Shown here: positions 33,813-43,511 of the stretch, in pieces
Layout of the letters: each line of letters opens with the position of its first letter
Numbering within the stretch: the stretch's first letter is position 1
Origin: Tardiphaga sp. vice304
Lineage (GTDB): Bacteria; Pseudomonadota; Alphaproteobacteria; Rhizobiales; Xanthobacteraceae
Assembly (NCBI RefSeq): GCF_007018905.1
Contig: NZ_CP041402.1
Span: forward strand, 2,840,001-2,904,000
Length of the DNA stretch: 64,000 nt
Reading direction: 5' to 3'
Notes under the pieces: model-generated
What the model was told of the DNA's origin: nothing
The model's input: the letters and a program-made list of their open reading frames with translations, nothing else
The model's database searches: none
Translations under genes and position numbers: made by a program

Positions 33813-33911
33813 CCCCGTCATTGCGAGGAGCGAAGCGACGCGGCAATCCAGAGCCACGAGCTCGGCAACGACTGGATTGCTTCGTCGCAAGGGCTCCTCG
33901 CAATGACGGGG
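33813..33911. repeat. REP-like palindromic element (copy 2)
   Basis: ccccgtcattgcgaggagcg opens and cctcgcaatgacgggg closes a hairpin of about 99 bp. Arms are nearly identical to those at 31931-32021, while the centre differs. It lies between the methyltransferase gene and guaA. Confidence 0.8.
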
Positions 33912-33987
33912 GATAGGGCGGTGCAGGGCTGCCATCTGCCGGCTTTCCGGGCTTGCGACGCCGCCGGGAGTCGCGTAATGGCTCGCT

Positions 33988-35598
33988 ATGACAGCCCCCA
34001 GCAACACTTCCGTATCGCCGTCCGATCCGTCGCCGCATGTGGCCGCGGACATCCATGACAAGATTCTGATCGTCGATTTCGGCTCGCAGGTGACGCAGCT
34101 AATCGCGCGCCGCGTGCGCGAGGAGGGCGTCTATTCCGAGATCGTGCCGTTCAACAAGGCCGAAGCCGCCTTCGCCGAGATGAAGCCCAAGGCCGTGATC
34201 CTGTCCGGCGGCCCGGCCTCGGTGCTCGACCATGACGCTCCCGCCGCACCGCTGTCGATCCTCAATGCCGGCATTCCCGTGCTCGGCATCTGCTACGGCG
34301 AACAGACCATGGCGCAGCAGCTCGGCGGCACCGTCGAAGCCGGTCATCACCGCGAATTCGGTCGCGCCAAGATCGAGATCACGGACGACTGCGCGCTGTT
34401 CGACGGCGTCTGGGAGAAGGGCGGCCAATATGACGTCTGGATGAGCCATGGCGACCGCGTCACCACGCTGCCGGAAGGTTTTCGCGCCGTGGCGAAGGCG
34501 CCGGGCTCGCCGATTTCGGTGATCGCCGATGATGTCAGAAAATTTTATGCGATGCAGTTTCACCCCGAAGTGGTGCATACGCCGGACGGCGCCAAGCTGA
34601 TCCGCAACTTCGTGCGCAAGGTCGCCGGCCTCACCGGCGACTGGACCATGCGCGCGTTCCGCGAGGAAGCGATCGAGAAGATCCGCTCCCAGGTCGGCAC
34701 CGGCCGCGTCATTTGCGGTCTGTCCGGCGGCGTCGATTCCGCTGTCGCGGCGGTGCTGATCCACGAGGCGATCGGCGACCAGCTTACTTGCGTGTTCGTC
34801 GACCACGGCATGCTGCGCAAGGACGAGGGCAAGACCGTCGTCGAGCTGTTCCGCGGCCACTACAACATCCCGCTGGTCCACGTGCAGGCTGAAGAACTGT
34901 TCCTCGGCAAGCTTGCAGGGGTCACCGATCCCGAGCAGAAGCGCAAGATCATCGGCAGCCTGTTCATCGACGTGTTCGATGCCGAGGCCAAGAAGATCGG
35001 CGGCGCGGATTATCTCGCGCAGGGCACGCTGTATCCCGACGTGATCGAGAGCGTGTCGTTCACCGGTGGCCCGTCGGTGACCATCAAGTCGCACCACAAT
35101 GTCGGCGGCCTGCCGGACTTCATGAAAATGAAGCTGGTCGAGCCCTTGCGCGAACTGTTCAAGGATGAGGTCCGCGTGCTCGGGCGCGAGCTCGGCCTGC
35201 CGGAAATCTTCGTCGGCCGACATCCGTTCCCCGGTCCCGGCCTCGCGATCCGCTGCCCCGGCGAGATCACCTCCGAAAAACTCGACATCCTGCGCAATGC
35301 CGACGCGGTCTATATCGACCAGATCCGCAAGGCCGGCCTCTACGACAAGATCTGGCAGGCCTTTGCGGTGCTGCTGCCGGTGAAGACCGTGGGCGTGATG
35401 GGCGACGGCCGCACCTACGAATTCGTCGTCGGCCTGCGCGCGGTGACCTCCACCGACGGCATGACCGCGGACTTCTACCCGTTCGACATGAAGTTCCTCG
35501 GCGAGACCGCGACGCGCATCATCAACGAGGTAAAGGGCGTCAACCGCGTGGTGTATGATATCACCAGCAAGCCGCCCGGGACGATCGAGTGGGAGTGA
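33988..35598 (+). CDS. guaA: GMP synthase (glutamine-hydrolysing)
   Basis: 536 residues. Class I glutamine amidotransferase domain (about 20-215): [31 protein letters not shown], nucleophile Cys in [15 protein letters not shown], and His/Glu in [13 protein letters not shown]-pyrophosphatase domain: [20 protein letters not shown] (P-loop SGGVDS). C-terminal dimerisation domain: [20 protein letters not shown] to [11 protein letters not shown]. It aminates XMP to GMP. The N-terminus is about 15 residues longer than in E. coli. Confidence 0.96.
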   Translation: MTAPSNTSVSPSDPSPHVAADIHDKILIVDFGSQVTQLIARRVREEGVYSEIVPFNKAEAAFAEMKPKAVILSGGPASVLDHDAPAAPLSILNAGIPVLGICYGEQTMAQQLGGTVEAGHHREFGRAKIEITDDCALFDGVWEKGGQYDVWMSHGDRVTTLPEGFRAVAKAPGSPISVIADDVRKFYAMQFHPEVVHTPDGAKLIRNFVRKVAGLTGDWTMRAFREEAIEKIRSQVGTGRVICGLSGGVDSAVAAVLIHEAIGDQLTCVFVDHGMLRKDEGKTVVELFRGHYNIPLVHVQAEELFLGKLAGVTDPEQKRKIIGSLFIDVFDAEAKKIGGADYLAQGTLYPDVIESVSFTGGPSVTIKSHHNVGGLPDFMKMKLVEPLRELFKDEVRVLGRELGLPEIFVGRHPFPGPGLAIRCPGEITSEKLDILRNADAVYIDQIRKAGLYDKIWQAFAVLLPVKTVGVMGDGRTYEFVVGLRAVTSTDGMTADFYPFDMKFLGETATRIINEVKGVNRVVYDITSKPPGTIEWE

Positions 35599-35626
35599 GG
35601 CCGGTCGAAGCGAGCAGGGTTCGTCC

Positions 35627-36448
35627 ATGTCGACCAGCCGAGCCGATCTAGCCGACTTCAACTACTTCCTTGCGATCGCGAGGCATCGCAGCTTTCGTCG
35701 CGCCGGGCTGGAGCTCGGTGTCAGTGCCTCTGCATTGAGCCATGCTCTCAAGAGCCTGGAAGCGAGGATCGGCGTCCGTCTGCTCAACCGGACCAACAGG
35801 AGCGTCACCCTCACGGCCGCTGGCGAGGAGTTTTTTGCCGCGCTGGTGGGGCCATTCGAGGCAATCGCAGGCGCAGCCTTGGCACTCGACCGGCATCGCG
35901 ACGAACCGATTGGCCGTATTCGCCTTAACGTCATGCAGCATGCCAGTGCGCTTCTGCTCGCCCCGGTTCTTCCCGTGTTCGTCGAGCGCTACCCGGACAT
36001 CGAAATCGATGTCCAGGTTTCCAACCATCTGTTGGACGTCGTGCAGGCGGGGGCAGATGCCGGTATCCGCTACGGTGGCACGGTGCCTGAGGACATGGTG
36101 ACGCAACGGCTTTCGGCCGAAATGCGGTGGGTGGTAGCAGGCGCTCCGGCCTATCTGGAGAAGCACGGCGTTCCTCTGCACCCTCATGATTTGCTCAATC
36201 ATCGTTACCACCGCATCCGGCTTGGCAATGATCGCATCTACCATTGGGACTTTGAGCGCGGCGAGGAGACGTTCGCGCTCGACGTCCCGGGCGCAATCAC
36301 CATCGACGACACGCCCTTCGCCGTCGCGCTGGCGGCGGCCGGTGCGGGGCTGGCTTACCTGCCAGAGCCTTATGTTCTGTCGCAGGTGCGCCAGGGCGCC
36401 CTCCGCCTCGTCCTTGAAGATTGGGCCTCCATGGGCCGTGCAGCCTGA
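35627..36448 (+). CDS. LysR-family regulator, C-terminally shortened
   Basis: 273 residues from the ATG at 35627. Winged HTH at 8-65: FNYFLAIARHRSFRRAGLEL GVSASALSHALKSLEARIGV RLLNRTNRSVTLTAAGEEF, then the periplasmic-binding-like effector domain (GRIRLNVMQHASALLLAPVL). Relatives of the LrhA/AaeR-like group run on about 25 residues after VLEDWA..GPGFHIYY. Here the frame ends LRLVLEDWASMGRAA. The DNA shows sequence change right after the 'ggcctccatgggc' stretch, so the end was probably lost when the block to the right was inserted. It may still bind DNA. Confidence 0.75.
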   Translation: MSTSRADLADFNYFLAIARHRSFRRAGLELGVSASALSHALKSLEARIGVRLLNRTNRSVTLTAAGEEFFAALVGPFEAIAGAALALDRHRDEPIGRIRLNVMQHASALLLAPVLPVFVERYPDIEIDVQVSNHLLDVVQAGADAGIRYGGTVPEDMVTQRLSAEMRWVVAGAPAYLEKHGVPLHPHDLLNHRYHRIRLGNDRIYHWDFERGEETFALDVPGAITIDDTPFAVALAAAGAGLAYLPEPYVLSQVRQGALRLVLEDWASMGRAA

Positions 36449-36536
36449 CTTCCCCCTGTAGGCAGGGGCTTTTCACACGTCGGGCTAGCCAAGGGAACAG
36501 TCGCTACGCCTTGCCGGGCGCGTTCGTCGATCTGGG

Positions 36537-39125
36537 TCAGCTGCGCCCGCCAGCATTGGACGCAGAGCGGAAAGGTCTGGCCGACTCGTGCGCGAAGAAC
36601 CACGATTTTGCCATTTCCGTTGCCACGATGTAGCCACCGACGATCGCCACCACAGCAGCCAGTTCCATAGTCGAAAGCGGCACGAAGCCGAACAGCGCAC
36701 TTGCCTCGCCGAGGAACGGAACCGCAAACGTCGCGGCCGCGACAACAAGGGTTGACCACAGCAGCAACCGGCTTGGGCTACTGCTGAAGGCAGGCTTGCG
36801 GGTCCGCAGAACGAGCACCACCGCCAGCTCGGTGAGCAGCGAGATCATGAACCACGAGGTCTGGAAGGCCGCCTGGCCGGCTTGAAAGATGTAGAGCAGG
36901 ACGCCGAAGGTCAGCAGGTCGAAGACCGAGCTGATCAGGCCGAATACAATCATGAATCTCTGGATATCCTTGACGCTCCAACGCTGCGGGCTGGAGACGC
37001 GCTCGGGGTCCACATTGTCGCTGGAAATCGCGAGCGAAGGCAGATCTGACAGGAAGTTGTTGAGCAGGATCTGTTTGGCCGCCAGCGGCAGGAAGGGCAG
37101 AAGCGGCGTAGCCAGCGCCATGCTGATCATGTTGCCGAAATTCGCGCTGGTGGTGATCGAGATGTACTTGAGCGTGTTGGCGAAGGTGCGACGCCCGTCC
37201 TCGACACCCTGGCGCAGCACGTCCAGATCCCGGCTGAGCAGGATGATGTCGGCGCTCTCGCGGGCGACGTCGACGGCTTCGGCAACCGAGATGCCCACGT
37301 CGGCGGCGTGTAGCGCCGGCGCGTCGTTGATGCCGTCGCCCAGATAGCCGACCGAATGGCCGGTGCGCTGCAAGGCGCGAACGATGCGCTCCTTCTGCTG
37401 CGGGTCGATCTCGACAAAGAGGTCGGTGCGCGGCGCGAGGTGCCACAGCGCCTCGTCCCTCATCCCCGCCAGATCCTCGCCTGTCAGCATTGACGCGGCG
37501 TCCAGCCCCACCGCCTGGGCCATGTGCGCGGTGACATGGCGGTTGTCGCCGCTGATCACCTTGATGGCGATGCCGAGCCGGGCGAGGTTCCCGATCGTTT
37601 CCCGCGCTTCGGGCTTCGGAGGATCGAGGAACACGAGGAAGCCGCGAAACACCATGTCGCGCTCGTCGTCGTGGTCATAGTCGGACTTGGCGGCAACGCG
37701 GCGTGTGGCCAGCGCGAGAACTCGGAAACCCTCTTCGCCTTTTGCCTTGAACACGGCGTCCAGGTTTGCGCGCGCAACTTGGTCCAGCGGCACCTCGGCG
37801 CCATCGCGCTCGAACGCCGTGCAACTGTCCAGAACATTCGAGAATGCACCCTTGGTGACGATCAGGTGATTTCCGGGGTCGGCGCTCTCAGCCACCACGA
37901 TGGTCAAGCGGCGGCGTACGAAGTCGTAGGGGATTTCGTCGATCTTGGTCAGTCCTGCGGTCGTTAGTCCGGCCGATGCACCGGCAGCAATAATGGCGGC
38001 ATCCAGCGGGTTCTCGATCCCTGTCTCGAGCGCGGCATTGACATAGGCGAGCCGCCGCAACTCGTCCGATGGCTGGGCCGCCGCATCCAGCACCTCGCTC
38101 AGCACGATGGTGCCTTCGGTCAGCGTGCCAGTCTTGTCGGTACACAGCACGGTCATGCTGCCCAAGTTCTCGATGGCATCGAGACGCCGCACGATCACCC
38201 CGCGCTTGCTCATGGCGCGTGCGCCGGCGGAGAGCGTCACGCTGATGATCGCAGGCAGGAGTTCGGGCGACAGTCCGACGGCCAAGGCCACCGCGAAGAG
38301 CAGCGACTCGATCACCGGGCGGTCGAGCAGCAGGTTCACCGTCAGGACGAACAGGACGATGATCACCATCACGCGGATCAGCAGATAGCCAAACTGCCGA
38401 ACACCGCGCGCGAAGTCGGTTTCGGGCTGGCGCGCCCGCAACCTCGCGGCAATGGCGCCAAATTCCGTCCGGTGACCGGTCCGAACGACCATGACCTTCG
38501 CCGTGCCGCTGCGCACCGAGGCGCCCAGAAATACGGTGTTCGTCCTTTCGGCAAGCGCGGCATCGGGGGCGACGACGCCGGGCCGCTTCTCGACCGGAAA
38601 GGACTCGCCCGTCATGCTGGCTTCGCTGACGAGGAAATCCTGCGTCTCAAGGATGATCCCATCGGCGGGGATCAGATTTCCGGCCGCCAGAAGGATCACG
38701 TCGCCGGGTACGATCTGCGTCACCGGCAGCACCTGTTCCGCCCCGTCGCGCAGGACGCGTGCCGTCAGCGCGAGGCGTTTCTTCAATTCCTCGACCGCCG
38801 TCGAGGCCCGGTACTCCTGATAGAAACTGAGAAGCGAGCTGCCCAGTACAATGGCCAGGATGATCCCCGCATCCACCCATTGCTGAAGAACAAGGGAAAT
38901 GGCCGCCGCAAAGGCCAGGATCAGGACGAGCGGGCTTTCAAACTGCCGCAGCATAAGGCGCAGGGCGCTCAGGCGCGGCGCATCCTCGACGCTGTTGGGG
39001 CCCACGGTTGCAAGCTGCGATGCCGCCCGATCCGACGTGAGACCGCCCGGTCCCGCGCCCAGAGACGCGGCCAGGGCAGTGGGGTCCTCGTTCCAGTACC
39101 TCGCGGCACGCGCTGCGTCTGCCAT
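36537..39125 (-). CDS. Magnesium-type P-ATPase (MgtA-like)
   Basis: 862 residues, the usual MgtA/MgtB length. N-terminal cation ATPase domain (EDPTALAASLGAGPGGLTSD), first membrane pair (VLILAFAAAISLVLQQWVDA), actuator motif (FLVSEASMTGESFPVEKRPG), phosphorylation site LCTDKTGTLTEG, nucleotide-binding and hinge region YLGDGINDAPALHAADVGIS, and C-terminal helices (NMISMALATPLLPFLPL). MgtA-class pumps import Mg2+, but calcium-ATPase relatives cannot be excluded by eye. It follows the frameshifted VIT gene by about 50 bp on the same strand. Confidence 0.85.
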   Translation of the reverse strand: MADAARAARYWNEDPTALAASLGAGPGGLTSDRAASQLATVGPNSVEDAPRLSALRLMLRQFESPLVLILAFAAAISLVLQQWVDAGIILAIVLGSSLLSFYQEYRASTAVEELKKRLALTARVLRDGAEQVLPVTQIVPGDVILLAAGNLIPADGIILETQDFLVSEASMTGESFPVEKRPGVVAPDAALAERTNTVFLGASVRSGTAKVMVVRTGHRTEFGAIAARLRARQPETDFARGVRQFGYLLIRVMVIIVLFVLTVNLLLDRPVIESLLFAVALAVGLSPELLPAIISVTLSAGARAMSKRGVIVRRLDAIENLGSMTVLCTDKTGTLTEGTIVLSEVLDAAAQPSDELRRLAYVNAALETGIENPLDAAIIAAGASAGLTTAGLTKIDEIPYDFVRRRLTIVVAESADPGNHLIVTKGAFSNVLDSCTAFERDGAEVPLDQVARANLDAVFKAKGEEGFRVLALATRRVAAKSDYDHDDERDMVFRGFLVFLDPPKPEARETIGNLARLGIAIKVISGDNRHVTAHMAQAVGLDAASMLTGEDLAGMRDEALWHLAPRTDLFVEIDPQQKERIVRALQRTGHSVGYLGDGINDAPALHAADVGISVAEAVDVARESADIILLSRDLDVLRQGVEDGRRTFANTLKYISITTSANFGNMISMALATPLLPFLPLAAKQILLNNFLSDLPSLAISSDNVDPERVSSPQRWSVKDIQRFMIVFGLISSVFDLLTFGVLLYIFQAGQAAFQTSWFMISLLTELAVVLVLRTRKPAFSSSPSRLLLWSTLVVAAATFAVPFLGEASALFGFVPLSTMELAAVVAIVGGYIVATEMAKSWFFAHESARPFRSASNAGGRS

Positions 39126-39173
39126 GGGCTGCCCCCAGCATCCGGGATGGGTCGCTGCGGCGCGGAGACGCGA

Positions 39174-39837
39174 TCAAACCACGGTTCCGAACAGCGCACC
39201 GGTCCCCGCCGTCAACGTCATGGCAAGCGCGCCCCAGAAGGTCACACGCAGCGTCGCCTCCATCACATTTGCACCGCCCGCGCGCGCGCCAATCGCGCCG
39301 AGCAGGGCCAGAAACAGGAGAGAAGCGACGGTGGCTCCTACCACCAGCGCGGATCGTGGTATCAGCAGAACCATCGCCAATGACATTGCGGCCCCGACGG
39401 CGAAGGTCGCGGCCGAGGTCAGTGCCGCCTGGATGCGGGCATGGGCCCCCAGAGCGTCCCTGGCTATCAACTGGTCCGCGACCTGTTGCGCCAGATCGGG
39501 CGACACGCTGCGGTCGATGTAGATTCGCGCCAGTTCCTCGCGTTCGAACTCGGGCTGGGTGGCGAGTTCGGCGCGCTCGCGCGAAAGGTCGGCCTGTTCT
39601 GTGTCGTACTGCGAGCTGACCGAGACATATTCGCCTGCCGCCATCGACATGGCGCTCTGTCACAAGTCCCGACACGCCCGCCACGAGCACCTCGGAGGTC
39701 GCGGCCGAGGCCGCCGCCACGCCGACGATTAGACTTGCGGTCGAGACGATGCCGTCATTCACACCCAGCACTGCCGCCCGCAGCCAGCCGATGCGCGAGA
39801 CGAGATGAGATGCGGGATGCGTATTTAGGCGCGACAT
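39174..39837 (-). pseudogene. VIT1/CCC1-family iron/manganese transporter, frameshifted
   Basis: ATG at 39837: MSRLNTHPASHLVSRIGWLR AAVLGVNDGIVSTASLIVGV AAAS (the NDGIVST metal-site motif of the family), then VLVAGVSGLV. There the frame breaks. MSMAAGEYVSVSSQYDTEQA DL continues one base out of phase from about 39650 and runs to 39174 with three more transmembrane helices and the normal C-terminus. One extra base near 39651-39660 (acagagcgcc in place of an expected gcaggcgcc) explains it. Intact relatives sequester Fe2+/Mn2+ across a membrane. It may be a real pseudogene or a sequencing error; apart from the extra base the gene is complete. Confidence 0.75.
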
Positions 39838-40151
39838 GTCAGGTCCCAAGTATTATTGCTATAATATTACGCCTCGGGCGTGTGCTTTGATAGCCAGAAC
39901 AGGGGAGTTGGAAACGAAAAGGTGATCGTGGAGCCGATTCATCGGTCGGGCATAAAGAGCTTGGATGTTACTGTGGCAGCTCGTCACTTCGGCAGCCGAT
40001 GTGCAAAAGGCCCGCAAGAGCAGGTCTTATGTAGAAAATGCCGATTTCGGCGGTGTCGGCGTTGAACGGAAGAGCGCAAGGGAAGCTGTCAACAAGACGT
40101 CGCATCGGATTTGCGACTGCAGCATCCGGCCAACCTGGAAGTGGATGATCT
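39838..40151. other. Intergenic region between VIT and DUF302 genes
   Basis: 314 bp with only weak, non-conserved ORFs. An AT-rich perfect palindrome TATTAT-tgct-ATAATA lies at 39851-39866, 14 bp before the VIT start, and is a candidate operator or promoter element for the VIT/P-ATPase pair. The DUF302 promoter should also lie here, but no hexamer pair is convincing. Confidence 0.4.
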
Positions 40152-40538
40152 ATGAGCTACACAATCAATCGGATGATCTCCGAGGCGGGCATCGACGACA
40201 TCGACGCTCGCGCGCGAAAAGCGCTTGCGGACCATGGCTTCGGCGTCCTGACCGAAATCGATGTCAAGGCGACGATGAAAAAGAAGCTCGATATCGAGAT
40301 GAAGGGTTACCGAATTCTGGGCGCCTGCAACCCAAAGATGGCGCATCAGGCAATCGGCATCGAACCGCGGGTAGGCGCGATGCTTCCCTGCAACGTCATC
40401 CTGCGGGAGGTTGAGGGCGGCGTTGAAGTCAGCGCCGTCGATCCGGTAGCCTCGATGCAAGCGATCGAGAACACTGAACTCATCAGCGTTGCGAGGCAGG
40501 TGCGGGATCTGCTGGCCGACGCGGTTGCCGCGATCTAG
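40152..40538 (+). CDS. DUF302-family protein
   Basis: 128 residues. The DUF302 core is seen in DARARKALADHGFGVLTEID VKATMKKKL, YRILGACNPKMAHQAI, GAMLPCNVILRE and VEVSAVDP. Family members are small soluble proteins of unknown role, often near redox or sulfur genes. The two Cys (GACNP, LPCNV) are typical. Isolated between metal-transport genes and the Dab locus. Confidence 0.85.
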   Translation: MSYTINRMISEAGIDDIDARARKALADHGFGVLTEIDVKATMKKKLDIEMKGYRILGACNPKMAHQAIGIEPRVGAMLPCNVILREVEGGVEVSAVDPVASMQAIENTELISVARQVRDLLADAVAAI

Positions 40539-40961
40539 GTGCTTGTGGCGGGTCGTTGGCAGCAATCAGGTTTCAGACCGCGTCCAATTTGATAGTACGG
40601 AAGATGACATCGGCCAGCAGAGCCTGCTATCGAAACGTGCGTGACGGTACTTTTTCGGTCCTCGCGGTCGACAAATTACCACTGCTAATCGGGCTTCCGG
40701 GGGCAATCGACCCCGATAGATGCTGGAACCGTAAGAATATTTTCTCGGGTGATTTCCCAATGAAATCAAAAGCGTAGATTTTTGACGGCCTCGCGGTCGG
40801 CATCTGCCCGTCTGTGGCCAGATTTGTCTCATCAATTTCAATGGTTATGGTGTTCTTGAATGTAAGAATGGAAATAATCCAGACCCATCCGGCAAATCCG
40901 GTCCGGCGCCAAGGCGCGTGATCGGCGCGGTGATCCTGGTCTGACAGAGTAATCCGCTGTC
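40539..40961. other. Non-coding stretch, no gene seen
   Basis: 423 bp. ORFs here have no coding character. The phrase cctcgcggtcg occurs twice (about 40657 and 40789) and the region is AT-richer than flanking genes. It may be scar DNA from an insertion. Nothing further can be supported. Confidence 0.4.
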
Positions 40962-41834
40962 CTATCTCGCCAGTAGTTCGGCCAGAAGCTGGTTGGGGAA
41001 CCGTCGGTTCAGGATGATGGCATAAAAGCTCTCGGAGAGATGGGGAATACGACAGTGCTCGACGAGAGCGCCGGATTCGAGTTCATCCCGCACCACAATC
41101 GGTGGCACCAGGGTCACGCCTTCGCGCTCACGGGCCAACAAGCGAAGCATCGCCATATCGTCGACTTCGGCCAGGATGATGGGGCGTATGCCCGCCAGTT
41201 CAAGAAGTCGATCGAAGGCGATCCGGATGTCGCTGTCGAGGCTGGGAAGCAGGATCGGCTCGCTGCGCAAATCTTCTGGAAAGCGAAACGGCGCTTTGCC
41301 AGGTCTCGGCCGCCCGACCAGGCTGACGGGCTGTTCGTTGAGGAGATGGTTGCGAAACGGCGCGCGTGCGTCCCTAGGAGCGGCGCTGTTGGACAGCACC
41401 ACATCGATCGCGTGCGCTTCAAGCTGCGCCAGAAGGTCGCGTATGGTTCCGGAACGCACGATCAATTCCACGTCGGTACGGCCGACCAAGGGGTGCAGGA
41501 ATTCGAGCTGGAAATTGCGCGACAGGGTCGTCAGCGCGCCGACCCGCAAGACCTGGCGGTTTGCCAGTGGGCGTCCGTCGAGGGTGCTCATCAACTCGTC
41601 GCCTGCCTGGAAGATAGTGTCGGCATAGTCGAGCGCGATCTGGCCGGCCTCGGTCAGAACGAGGCGTTTGCCCACGCGCTCGAACAATGGATGAGCGATC
41701 TGATGTTCAAGTTTCTGGATCTGCACCGATAACGCAGATTGCGACAGGTTCAGCCGTTCGGCGGCGCGCGTGAGGCTGCCTTCATGCGCGACCGCCCAGA
41801 AATACCGAAGGTGGTTGAAATTCAGGTTTTTCAT
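40962..41834 (-). CDS. LysR-family regulator of the dab locus
   Basis: 290 residues. The HTH is near the N-terminus: FNHLRYFWAVAHEGSLTRAA ERLNLSQSALSVQIQKLEHQ, then LFERVGKRLVLTEAGQIALD. The effector domain is VLRVGALTTLSRNFQLEFLH. The N-terminus resembles NhaR-type LysR proteins. It is divergent from dabB with a perfect palindrome overlapping its start. Control of inorganic-carbon uptake, and autoregulation, are inferred from that arrangement. Confidence 0.85.
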   Translation of the reverse strand: MKNLNFNHLRYFWAVAHEGSLTRAAERLNLSQSALSVQIQKLEHQIAHPLFERVGKRLVLTEAGQIALDYADTIFQAGDELMSTLDGRPLANRQVLRVGALTTLSRNFQLEFLHPLVGRTDVELIVRSGTIRDLLAQLEAHAIDVVLSNSAAPRDARAPFRNHLLNEQPVSLVGRPRPGKAPFRFPEDLRSEPILLPSLDSDIRIAFDRLLELAGIRPIILAEVDDMAMLRLLAREREGVTLVPPIVVRDELESGALVEHCRIPHLSESFYAIILNRRFPNQLLAELLAR

Positions 41835-41858
41835 ATCGTTCTATAAAACAGAACGATA
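41834..41858. promoter_or_regulatory. Palindromic LysR operator in the lysR-dabB intergenic region
   Basis: TATCGTTCT (41834-41842), 7-bp spacer, AGAACGATA (41850-41858): perfect 9-bp arms. A T-N11-A LysR box is contained (T at 41840, A at 41852). It starts at the first base of the regulator's start codon, so binding would repress the regulator and could control dabB. Confidence 0.65.
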
Positions 41859-41939
41859 AGCGTGGAACAATGAATTTCTATCGCTTTTTTCCTTTTGGTA
41901 CTGATTTCCCATCCGCATGATGCGCTGAGGGGAAATTCT

Positions 41940-43511
41940 TTGCTGATTGATCTGTTGCCCTATGCCGCCCCGTTCGCGCTCCTGCTTGCCGCGGCCGTCG
42001 GCTTTTCGAAATCCGGCCATAGGCCGCCGATGCTTCCCCGGTTGGCCGAGGCTCTGGCCCTGGTCGCTCTGGGGGTGGCGATCGTTTCGGCCGTCTTGCT
42101 GATGCTGCGCGGGGCGGATGCGCGGGGGATGGGGGGGGCGATCCACCTCGACGCGGTCAGCAGCGTGATGTCTCTGTTGGTGTCGTTCATCGGCTGGGTC
42201 GTGGTGCGCTATGCGGCCACCTATCTGGACGGTGAAGCCCGGCAGGGCGCGTTCACGGGCTGGCTTTGCATGACACTGGCGTCAGTCCTCGTGCTGATCC
42301 TGTCGTGGAATCTGGTCCAGCTTGTTGTGGCCTGGATCGCGACGAGCATCTTTCTGCACCGGCTGCTGCTGTTCTATCCCGAGCGGATCGCCGCGCAGCG
42401 GGCGGCCGCCAAGAAATTCGTCACCGCGCGGATCGGAGACGTGGCGTTGATTGTGGCAGCAGTGCTGCTGGCGCTGGCCTACGGAACGACCGAGATCGGA
42501 GCGATCCTGAGTGCAGCGCGCGCTGGCGATGGCGGCGCACTGGCGCTCGGCGCGGCGGGCTTTCTGGCCGTGGCTGCGCTGCTGAAATCGGCTCAGTTTC
42601 CGACCCATGGTTGGCTGACCGAGGTGATCGAAACCCCCACACCCGTCTCTGCGCTCCTGCACGCCGGTGTCATCAACGCCGGCGGATTTCTGCTGATCCG
42701 CTTTGCGGACGTGATGTTGCTGGCACCCGGCGTGCTGGCTGTGCTGGTCATGATAGGCGGGTTCACCGCACTGTTTGCGGGACTGGTGATGCTGACCCAG
42801 CCCGCGGTGAAGACGTCGTTGGCGTGGTCGACGGTCGCTCAGATGGGCTTCATGATCCTGGAGTGCGGGTTGGCGCTCTTCCCGCTCGCTTTGCTGCATA
42901 TCGTGGCCCACTCGCTCTACAAGGCGCATTCGTTCCTCGCTTCGGGCGGTGCGGTCGAGTTGATCGCCGCCAATCGTCGGCCTGGTCCTGTCGCCATTCC
43001 CAAGGCCGGCGCCGTCAGGCGCGCTTTCTTCCTCGCGCTCGCTATCTACGCCGTCGTCGGAGTCGGTTTTGGCATCCGGCACGAGTCGCCGCAAGCCATT
43101 GCACTGGGCGCGATCCTGATCTTCGGCGTTGCCTATATGCTAGCTCAAGGGCTGGCGGACGCCGCACCGAGGGCCTTGACCCAACGCACCATTGTCTATG
43201 CCGTCGCCACGTCCGTCAGCTATTTCGCCCTGCAACTCTTCGTGGTCTGGCTGACGTCGAACGTACTGCCCGCCGCCCCCCCGCCGGGGCCGTTGCAGTG
43301 GGTGTTGATCGTTCTTGCGGTATTCAGCTTCGGTGTCGTGGCGGTCGTTCAGGCGATGTTTCCGCTCTGGGCGTACCACCCGGCAGCCGCCGGGCTGCGC
43401 GTACATCTCTCTAACGGTTTCTACGCCAACGCTGTTTTCGACCGGCTGCTGCACGGCTGGCGGCTGGCGGCTGCGCAACGCATCCCGGTCAGAATGGAGA
43501 ACGAGCAATGA
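41940..43511 (+). CDS. dabB: DabB, membrane subunit of inorganic carbon transporter
   Basis: About 523 residues from a TTG at 41940, chosen because GAGGGGA lies at 41927-41933, six bases away; an in-frame TTG at 41895 has no such site. A NuoL/MrpA-like proton-conducting protein with about 14 transmembrane helices: [24 protein letters not shown] segment, then [36 protein letters not shown] (the antiporter family Lys/His helix) and [20 protein letters not shown]. DabB couples cation flow to bicarbonate/CO2 capture by DabA. It overlaps dabA by ATGA. Confidence 0.88.
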   Translation: MLIDLLPYAAPFALLLAAAVGFSKSGHRPPMLPRLAEALALVALGVAIVSAVLLMLRGADARGMGGAIHLDAVSSVMSLLVSFIGWVVVRYAATYLDGEARQGAFTGWLCMTLASVLVLILSWNLVQLVVAWIATSIFLHRLLLFYPERIAAQRAAAKKFVTARIGDVALIVAAVLLALAYGTTEIGAILSAARAGDGGALALGAAGFLAVAALLKSAQFPTHGWLTEVIETPTPVSALLHAGVINAGGFLLIRFADVMLLAPGVLAVLVMIGGFTALFAGLVMLTQPAVKTSLAWSTVAQMGFMILECGLALFPLALLHIVAHSLYKAHSFLASGGAVELIAANRRPGPVAIPKAGAVRRAFFLALAIYAVVGVGFGIRHESPQAIALGAILIFGVAYMLAQGLADAAPRALTQRTIVYAVATSVSYFALQLFVVWLTSNVLPAAPPPGPLQWVLIVLAVFSFGVVAVVQAMFPLWAYHPAAAGLRVHLSNGFYANAVFDRLLHGWRLAAAQRIPVRMENEQ

